From NCBI RefSeq assembly GCF_003075415.1, contig NZ_QDAH01000053.1, positions 1-36,011 on the forward strand: DNA of 36,011 nucleotides, written 5' to 3'. This DNA is from Microvirga sp. KLBC 81 (GTDB lineage Bacteria; Pseudomonadota; Alphaproteobacteria; Rhizobiales; Beijerinckiaceae). A model generated the notes under the pieces. That model was not told the DNA's origin and ran no database searches. It worked only from the letters and a program-made list of their open reading frames with translations. Below, in pieces: positions 30,879 to 36,011 of the stretch. Position numbers and translations under genes: made by a program. Numbering within the stretch: the stretch's first letter is position 1; the number at the start of each line of letters is the position of its first letter.

Positions 30879-31580
30879 TCAGCGGCGGCGCTGAGGCTGC
30901 AATGTCCGAGCCAATCTGCGGAGAAGTTCGTCCTCAGCGTTTGAATCTTCCGCTGGAGGGATCGGGCCGCGATGGACCGGAGAAGCTGACGGAGCCTTGT
31001 GTTCAGGCTGGGGAGGCACAACTCGTCTTGGTGCAGGCCGCTGCGTTGTTGCTGCGGGAATGCGGTTCTCCAGCGTATCCAGCAGGCTATCGAGGGTTGT
31101 ATTGGAGAGCGGAATCTCAATGAGTTCGGAAAGCCCATGAAGGGCGATCGACTGGTTCGTGTAGCGCAGGTCGCTGGTCACCTCGGGTCCGAACCAGGGC
31201 AGCGGAGAGAACTCCCGGGCCTGAGGCTCGTGTCCCAACTCCACCGAGATCACCGGAAACACACTTGGCGCCAGGAACTGATCGATGTGGATCTCCTGAG
31301 CGCCAATAGTGAGAGTACTGCGGACGTAATCCACTCCGCCGGCCACTACGTCCAAGAGAGCATCGGCATGAGACTGAGGAACCTCAGTCCGCTCCTCTTG
31401 AGGACCAGCCGGTCCATTAGTCCTCAGAACGAGGAAGCTCCTGTTTTCCGTGACTTGAACATAGGAATTGCGATCATCCTGCTGAGGGAAATAGCCTTCG
31501 GTGAAGCGAAGGCTGCCTGTCTCCCTCTGGATGAGACGGGCCAAGGAGGAGGCAATCAGAAACCGACGGCTGGTGCTCAT
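30879..31580 (-). CDS. CYTH-fold protein lacking the ExExK signature
   Basis: Residues 1-150 follow the CYTH (adenylate cyclase IV / thiamine triphosphatase / inorganic triphosphatase) pattern in order: 'SRRFLIASSL', 'FTEGYFPQ', 'SFLVLRTNG', 'EERTEVPQSHADALL', 'EIHIDQFLAPSVFPVISVEL' and 'LPWFGPEVTSDLRYTNQSIA'. The last strongly matches the conserved 'EVT-D-RY-N--LA'. In active enzymes the N-terminus reads ExExK; here it is MSTSRRFL, so both Glu are gone. The C-terminal 80 residues are Pro/Arg-rich and probably disordered. Phosphate binding without standard catalysis is a reasonable inference. It lies 227 bp upstream of the PilZ gene on the same strand, possibly unrelated. Confidence 0.72.
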   Translation of the reverse strand: MSTSRRFLIASSLARLIQRETGSLRFTEGYFPQQDDRNSYVQVTENRSFLVLRTNGPAGPQEERTEVPQSHADALLDVVAGGVDYVRSTLTIGAQEIHIDQFLAPSVFPVISVELGHEPQAREFSPLPWFGPEVTSDLRYTNQSIALHGLSELIEIPLSNTTLDSLLDTLENRIPAATTQRPAPRRVVPPQPEHKAPSASPVHRGPIPPAEDSNAEDELLRRLARTLQPQRRR

Positions 31581-31983
31581 GGACGAATGCTGTGAAGGAG
31601 AGAGAATGTTCTGCCTCTCGGTACCAAGAGACAGATGGCACGGGGAGGCTGCGGATGCCTGACCCTACAGTCAGCCACGATAAAGACACAAGAAAGTCAC
31701 ATTGCCGCAAGCGTTTTCTTGGCTCTTAAACGCTATGTCCTTTTGCATAAGTTTTTGACAAGAAGTCTGTAGCCGTTGCTGTGGCAAGAGGCGATGTCAT
31801 GACTGCACCCGCCCGCTAGGCCCAAACGTCATCAACAATCACATTGCCAAACGGGCGCCATCCAGACATGACAATCCCCTGTAGCCACCAAGGTGACATT
31901 GAGTGGACGGTCGTCATCTTCAATTCCGGAAGCCTCCGCCAGTCATGCGAGCGGAACGTCTCGAAGCTCGGTTCTGTAGTGCT
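31581..31983. other. Intergenic stretch, no supported gene
   Basis: Nothing convincing on either strand. The part next to 31580 should carry the CYTH-gene promoter. The region next to 31983 is downstream of the RES toxin and shows no clear terminator. Confidence 0.45.
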
Positions 31984-32694
31984 TCACACAATCCGGTAGA
32001 CCTGGCCGGTGTTGGCATCACGGTACAGATCAACGGTTGTGCCATTCCAGTGATAGTCGAGGTGCCGACCCTGAATGGGGTTTGCGGCGCAGTCTGGATA
32101 AAACAGGCCCACGCACTCACCACCTGGATAGCGAACGCTCGGATAGACGACGCCATCCGAGCGTGTGGCGCGAAGCCGGGAACCCAATGCTTGGCTGGCC
32201 CCGTAATCGTCGGGCAGGAGAAGTCCCGATGAGCCAGCCTTATTTCTCAGATCATGCAGTTGAGCATTCACGTCGAGCACGATCTCCCGAAATTGGGAGG
32301 TCCACCCAGCCGGTTCGTTGGTGCGGGCCATGAACTGCCCATGGTGATGAATCGTCTCGAACAGGGCAACCTCAAAGGAATTGCCCACGTAAAGGACGCC
32401 GAATGTGCCATCGCTGAATCGACTCGGCCGATCAGTGCTCACATGAGTGAAAGGTGCCATAAGATAGCTCGCCCCTGGACCGGCAACGCGCCGTTTCTCA
32501 GGCACGAGATCAAGATTGCCAATGGTCTCCATCAAGCGCGGATTTGTCTTTTGCTCGGCGGAGATGATGAGGGGCCAATCAGCTGGATCCGCAATGTCTT
32601 CGAAAAGGTCGATCGGCGGAAAAATGCTTCTGATGATCCGAACTGAGCCGCGCCAACTGATTTCGGAGACGGGGATCGCATCAATATCGATCAC
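31984..32694 (-). CDS. RES-domain toxin
   Basis: A 236-residue toxin of the RES/Xre type II family. The conserved Arg-Glu-Ser set is visible: an N-terminal 'SWRGSVRIIRSIFPPIDLF', 'FGVLYVGNSFEVALFETIHH' with the Glu, and 'SDGVVYPSVRYPGGECVGLF' with the Ser. Characterised RES toxins degrade NAD+ and arrest growth. The length is somewhat above average but all three blocks are present. The start overlaps the antitoxin stop by 4 bp (ATGA), so the two are translationally coupled. Together they form a complete pair. Confidence 0.92.
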   Translation of the reverse strand: MIDIDAIPVSEISWRGSVRIIRSIFPPIDLFEDIADPADWPLIISAEQKTNPRLMETIGNLDLVPEKRRVAGPGASYLMAPFTHVSTDRPSRFSDGTFGVLYVGNSFEVALFETIHHHGQFMARTNEPAGWTSQFREIVLDVNAQLHDLRNKAGSSGLLLPDDYGASQALGSRLRATRSDGVVYPSVRYPGGECVGLFYPDCAANPIQGRHLDYHWNGTTVDLYRDANTGQVYRIV

Positions 32695-33104
32695 CAGGTG
32701 CCTCGCTCGGCATCCAGGTAGCGACGAACGCGCATCAGGTCGGTGAGTTCGCCACCGAGCATCACCTCAAGTGCCGACCTGTTGGCGAATGCGGAGTTCG
32801 GCGCCTTGATCCAGGCATAACCGCGCTGCGGTTCACGGAAGATGATCCGCAGGGCCTTATGGATGCCCATGAGATTGGACAGCCGAGCCTTGCCATCCCG
32901 ATCGATGCGCCCGAGGTCACCAGCCTTCCATCGCCGATAGGTTCGCACCGGTAAGTCGAGCAGGGTGGCCGCCTCGTCGTCAGTAATGTCCCACAGGCGA
33001 AACAGATTGAGGGCTGCGCGAAACGTTGCAGCAGCCTCATCGTCGGTAATCGGCGCGGGCCGGAAGTCCTTCGGTGCAGTGTCAACCGGCAGCAAGGCAG
33101 CCAT
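32691..33104 (-). CDS. Xre/MbcA-type antitoxin of the RES toxin
   Basis: A 137-residue antitoxin. A helix-turn-helix 'FRLWDITDDEAATLLDLPVR' and 'TYRRWKAGDL' is followed by a MbcA/ParS toxin-binding domain with 'RLSNLMGIHKALRIIF', 'RGYAWIKAPNSAF' and 'SALEVMLGGELTDLMRVRRY'. It binds the toxin and represses its own promoter. The frame has an earlier ATG at 33119, but that lies at the predicted transcript start and inside the operator. The ATG at 33104 (MAALLPVD) has GGGAG eight bases upstream and is preferred. Confidence 0.92.
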   Translation of the reverse strand: MAALLPVDTAPKDFRPAPITDDEAAATFRAALNLFRLWDITDDEAATLLDLPVRTYRRWKAGDLGRIDRDGKARLSNLMGIHKALRIIFREPQRGYAWIKAPNSAFANRSALEVMLGGELTDLMRVRRYLDAERGTW

Positions 33105-33115
33105 AGCAGCATCTC

Positions 33116-33155
33116 CCATTTGGCACTATATAGCTACTTCAATGCCAAATGGCAA
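33116..33155 (-). promoter_or_regulatory. Promoter and palindromic operator of the RES/Xre operon
   Basis: On the minus strand, −35 TTGCCA (33150-33155), a 17-bp spacer and −10 TATATA (33127-33132). The inverted repeat CCATTTGGCA (33116-33125) / TGCCAAATGG (33143-33152) brackets the −10, and one arm overlaps the −35. Such a layout fits autorepression by the antitoxin. Confidence 0.8.
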
Positions 33156-33336
33156 CATTCTGTTCCGAGCTATTGGGAGCCCACGATGCTCAATCAAGTT
33201 CAGACAGTGGCAGGGGATCAAGGCTTCACGCTCACGTCAGGTATTTTGATGATATAACATCTCGCACAAAACATTCTGACAAGAAGTCGGCGACTGATGC
33301 TACGTCATGTTTGCCCAGCCAGGAGGCCTCCATCGT

Positions 33337-33585
33337 TCAACGTCTAGATCTGGTTTGCTGTTTTCCCGGTGGGGAGTCGACGGAGGAAACGCTTGGATGC
33401 GAATCCTCAATCTGAATGAAGTAGGCATTGATTAGAGCCACAACCTTTCGGCCCAGCGCCTGATCCTCTTCAAGGCTGTCTGTATCGAGGATCTCGAGTC
33501 GGATCTCGAAATCAGGATCACAAAATGAGAATGGCCGGATCCTGCGCGTTATCTTCTCGCAAGCTTTCCAGAAACCAGCCCTCAT
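33337..33585 (-). CDS. Small hypothetical protein, up to 82 aa
   Basis: A soluble acidic protein with a credible core: 'FCDPDFEIRLEILDTDSLEE' followed by 'GRKVVALINAYFIQI'. The annotated ATG at 33585 lies deep inside the preceding gene (68-bp overlap) and has a weak ribosome-binding site, so the real start may be later. The family is not recognised. Overlap and direction suggest co-transcription with the gene at 33518-33778. Confidence 0.45.
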   Translation of the reverse strand: MRAGFWKACEKITRRIRPFSFCDPDFEIRLEILDTDSLEEDQALGRKVVALINAYFIQIEDSHPSVSSVDSPPGKQQTRSRR

Positions 33586-33778
33586 CCGGATTTGGGTCTT
33601 CTACATCGAAACCCGCATTCAGGCTCTCGACAATATACCTCGCCAGACGATCATTGATCCTCGTGCCATCGTCTTCGCCAAAGATGATCCGGGGCTCGCC
33701 TTGGGGGTCCTGAATGACGTGCTGCCTATCCCGTCCAGGGCGGGCGATAAAGAGGGTCCATTGTGACGATGGGCTCAT
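33518..33778 (-). CDS. Small hypothetical protein, 86 aa
   Basis: Begins MSPSSQWTLFIARPGRDRQH and has a strand-helix pattern with 'RINDRLARYIVESLNAGFD', ending 'AQDPAILIL'. I cannot assign a family. It is acidic and soluble, with no export signal. It lies between the RES/Xre operon and the DUF6880 gene, on the same strand as both. Confidence is moderate because the frame is clean, with a regular start and ordinary codon use. Confidence 0.55.
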   Translation of the reverse strand: MSPSSQWTLFIARPGRDRQHVIQDPQGEPRIIFGEDDGTRINDRLARYIVESLNAGFDVEDPNPDEGWFLESLREDNAQDPAILIL

Positions 33779-33934
33779 GGGCTATTCTTCTCGTGAGCTT
33801 CGTTGAAGACCCCAGCAAAGCTATGTTTCTGCATCACGCACCGCCCTTATACGGCTGCTTCAGTCACTGATTTCGCATCCCTCTCACATGCCCTGGTCGG
33901 ATATGGCAGCGCAGCAGAGCGAGTGGTGCCGTTC

Positions 33935-35368
33935 TCACACGACCAAGCTCCAGAACGAGCTTTTGCGGCCATGTTGGGCTTTGAGACGTCTCATGTAGAC
34001 ATCATGAGCCTCGAACCTGCCGAAATCCTCGATCCGGCCAGCAAGGTTTTCACACTCCTCGAGGTGGCGAGCGGCATGTTGATACCGCTTGGTGCGGTTC
34101 CGCTCCAGGGCAAAGTCGATCAAGGCCCGGCGAAGAACAGTGGCCGCAAGAGGATGTTTCGCCTCCAGCGCAGCCGCGGCTGGCGCTAGGATCTCGTAGA
34201 AGTCACCATTGAGTTCGTCTGCACGGGCAAGCACCAGGTGCGCGGCTTGGTCCAGCGCTGGCCAGGTCACCAGAAAACCCAATGCATAGTGCACACTCGG
34301 ATGGCTCAGCGCATGGGTAATGGCCCGCTCTTCAGCCTCAAGATCCTCAAAGTCGGGCAGGCGCTTGAGATAGGAGCGCAGATGTTCCGGGTTGAGCGCG
34401 CGCTCGAAACAAGCCCAGCGAAACGCCTGCGCCTCATCTGCTCGTCCGAGGGTCTCGAGAACCTCAAGCCGAGTCTGCTCCCATTCGATAGGGATCCAGT
34501 CAGGTCGGTCCTGATCGACGGCATTGATGGCAGCCCAAGCCTCCTCCGTGCGGCCTGCAGCCAAGAGCCGTTGCGCGATCTCCACAGCAACACCCGGAAC
34601 GCGCCGTGCCTTCTCACTTTGCTGTGCAATGAAGGCGTCCACATCCCCCTGAGCATCCGCAATCGCCTCCAGCGCCAGTCGAACAACGCTGCTGCGATGG
34701 CGCTCAGCCAGGTCATCGGCGTACAAGGGACCACCCATCCCCCAGCCGATGACCTTCCGGTCTTCAGCACGAGGCTTCTGTCGTGGCTCCTGCGACAGTT
34801 TGAGGATGAGTTGCTTGAGGTGGTCGAGCCCTGGTGGACCAAGAGCCGGGGCCAGAACCTTGATCAAGCCGTCGTACTGACCATACTCGTTCTCAGTCAA
34901 AGCACGGTAAGCCTGCTCGGCCAGCACGTTGGGGGCGGCATTCGCTGAGTTGGCAATCTCCCTCAGATCGCGGCAGGCAGATTGAAAGACGGCCATCACG
35001 CTTCCACTGCTGTCGTCACAGCGATCGAAGATCGAATTGGCCAGTGCCATGAAGCGCCAGAGGAGATCCAGCGCTTCAGCTGCATCGACTTTGGCTACCT
35101 GAGTGATCGCCTGTTTCTGGGTCTCGAGATCCGCGACAAGGGCTTTGCGGTGCTGCCAGTCGACAAAGGAGCGGGATCGGGCAATGGCTGTCAGGCGTTT
35201 GCGGATCTCCTGCGCCATGTCGGCCGGGCTGGCGGCGCCAGCCAGTTCCAGCCGCAGACGGCGTTGGGCTGCCGCATTGCCCCGGCTGATCTCGATCAGC
35301 AACTCAGCCAGGCGCTCGGCCCCGAGCGCCTCGAGGTTCTTCGCGTTCAGAGTCTTCCGTGAGGCCAT
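33935..35368 (-). CDS. DUF6880 family protein, 477 aa
   Basis: An all-helical protein built of TPR-like repeats. It starts MASRKTLNAKNLEALGAERL, then 'AELLIEISRGNAAAQRRLRL', which is the characteristic DUF6880 N-terminus. Further helices follow, with 'GRTEEAWAAINAVDQDRPDW', 'ALNPEHLRSYLKRLPDF' and a C-terminal 'YQHAARHLEECENLA'. No enzymatic motif is seen; TPR-type arrays usually mediate protein contacts. The frame is open to 35479, but the ATG at 35368 is the family start. The family is widespread in Alphaproteobacteria and unstudied. It has no obvious partner gene. Three TAACA repeats lie about 100 bp upstream. Confidence 0.85.
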   Translation of the reverse strand: MASRKTLNAKNLEALGAERLAELLIEISRGNAAAQRRLRLELAGAASPADMAQEIRKRLTAIARSRSFVDWQHRKALVADLETQKQAITQVAKVDAAEALDLLWRFMALANSIFDRCDDSSGSVMAVFQSACRDLREIANSANAAPNVLAEQAYRALTENEYGQYDGLIKVLAPALGPPGLDHLKQLILKLSQEPRQKPRAEDRKVIGWGMGGPLYADDLAERHRSSVVRLALEAIADAQGDVDAFIAQQSEKARRVPGVAVEIAQRLLAAGRTEEAWAAINAVDQDRPDWIPIEWEQTRLEVLETLGRADEAQAFRWACFERALNPEHLRSYLKRLPDFEDLEAEERAITHALSHPSVHYALGFLVTWPALDQAAHLVLARADELNGDFYEILAPAAAALEAKHPLAATVLRRALIDFALERNRTKRYQHAARHLEECENLAGRIEDFGRFEAHDVYMRRLKAQHGRKSSFWSLVV

Positions 35369-35470
35369 GTCGCATCCAGTGCGTCTAAGGCTCCCATTTA
35401 TGCGATCCAACGGATGACGATCAATCCTGCGTAGGTTGCTGGTGGGAGGGTGCCCTCGATAGCATATATG

Positions 35471-35497
35471 TAACACCATATAACATTTCGCATAACA
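35471..35497. repeat. Three TAACA direct repeats near one helical turn apart
   Basis: TAACA at 35471, 35481 and 35493, within an AT-rich stretch upstream of the DUF6880 gene. Spacing of 10 and 12 bp places them on about the same face of the helix, as for a regulator binding site. Confidence 0.35.
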
Positions 35498-35626
35498 AAC
35501 ATTATGGAACCTGACTCGGTTTCATGGGGAAGGAAGTGTGCAAGGCTATCGTGAGCCATCCCTTCCGATGCTCCTCGATCCACATCAGCCTTTGAATACG
35601 ACTGGCTTGATTCATAAGACTGCTAC

Positions 35627-35863
35627 TCACTTGCCAGCGGCCTTCCGCAGGGCTGCATTGATCCGGTCCTGCCAGCCTGGGCCGTCCTGCTGGAAGAACT
35701 CAAGCACATCCTGGTCAATGCGGAGAGTGACCGTCTCCTTGACGCCAGGAATTGATGCAGGTTTAGGCGGCCCTTCAATCGGCTTCGTTGTTGCCTTCTT
35801 AAAGGCTGCCTCCGCAGCCTTCAGTGGATCGCTCGGACGGCGCCCACCTGGTGATCTCGACAT
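35627..35863 (-). CDS. BrnA-like antitoxin
   Basis: A 78-residue protein: a basic N-terminal half followed by 'KETVTLRIDQDVLEFFQQDG' and 'PGWQDRINAALRKAAGK', the ribbon-helix-helix signature of BrnA antitoxins ('VTLRLDxDVLxWFkxxGxGYQxRINaaLR'). BrnA neutralises the RelE-like RNase BrnT and represses the operon. ATG 35863 has AGGGGAGGAAGAG upstream. brnT normally lies directly upstream, but the 148 bp remaining in the window contain no trace of it, so this is an orphan or solitary copy. Confidence 0.8.
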   Translation of the reverse strand: MSRSPGGRRPSDPLKAAEAAFKKATTKPIEGPPKPASIPGVKETVTLRIDQDVLEFFQQDGPGWQDRINAALRKAAGK

Positions 35864-36002
35864 CTCTTCCTCCCCTTAGACGCGGTCTCTTACGCCGCCG
35901 CTGACAAGCATCGTACGGCTTTCCAAAGGTGTCGGGATCTGTCGCAACAATTTGTTTCAGAGTTTCAGCTAATCCTCCTTGAGCTCAGCGAAGGAGGGTA
36001 GC

Positions 36003-36011
36003 GTGTTCAAG
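36003..36011 (+). CDS. Possible start of a gene running out of the window
   Basis: GTG at 36003 with AAGGAGG about five bases upstream. Only three codons are visible, so the call rests on the ribosome-binding site alone. Confidence 0.25.

Noticed and set aside
34238..34948. 236-codon plus-strand open frame
   Set aside because: Antisense to the DUF6880 gene, with no motifs or ribosome-binding site.
35864..36002. brnT toxin upstream of the BrnA-like gene
   Set aside because: No frame in this 139-bp stretch shows the BrnT pattern; the toxin would have to lie outside the window if it exists.

Overview
The window looks like chromosomal DNA of an alphaproteobacterium of the order Hyphomicrobiales, probably a Methylobacteriaceae relative such as Microvirga or Methylobacterium. 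This is inferred from a circularly permuted two-piece tmRNA gene, a bS21 gene with a long basic tail, DUF6481, DUF6894, a BTLCP-type cysteine peptidase, a NepR-like protein and DUF6880. No database search was possible, so all family names come from reading motifs.

Layout. 1-2.74 kb is the end of an integrative element: an excisionase-like protein, a tyrosine integrase and a decayed 3' half of tRNA-Lys that is probably the attachment site. 2.74-7.5 kb is core-like: ssrA (tmRNA), a hypothetical gene, plsC, rpsU, small conserved proteins, a cold-shock gene with a textbook terminator, and a 50-codon gene. 7.5-11.75 kb holds a broken class III nucleotide cyclase, a frameshifted metallophosphoesterase, an intact zinc alcohol dehydrogenase, a frameshifted cupin and the last codons of a carboxymuconolactone decarboxylase-like gene cut by an insertion sequence. 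11.74-14.22 kb is a nest of two IS3-family elements, the intact inner one inserted near the 3' end of a decayed outer one.

14.2-24.1 kb is a patchwork accessory region. It holds a 192-aa protein of unknown function, an RTX-type protein, several small genes, two DUF6894 paralogues, a NepR-like anti-sigma protein, an IS5-family element with CTAG flanks, and exported proteins (a coiled-coil protein, a chymotrypsin-fold serine protease and a cysteine peptidase with a broken N-terminus). 3'-terminal scraps of the 192-aa gene family, and a ~33-bp repeat, recur between these genes.

24.2-28.0 kb is the most interesting part. It is a probable minus-strand operon encoding a GIY-YIG plus DUF4357 protein, a 211-aa protein with a vague resemblance to TnsA-like nucleases, and a 664-aa soluble AAA+ ATPase fused to an M41 (FtsH-type) zinc protease domain. 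The set resembles no system I can name and is proposed as a candidate undescribed (possibly defence-related) system; the function is inference.

28.8-36.0 kb holds a zinc-ribbon/AbrB-like protein, a PilZ protein, a CYTH-fold protein lacking the usual catalytic N-terminus, a complete RES/Xre toxin-antitoxin pair with a readable promoter-operator, two overlapping small hypothetical genes, a DUF6880 protein and an orphan BrnA-like antitoxin.
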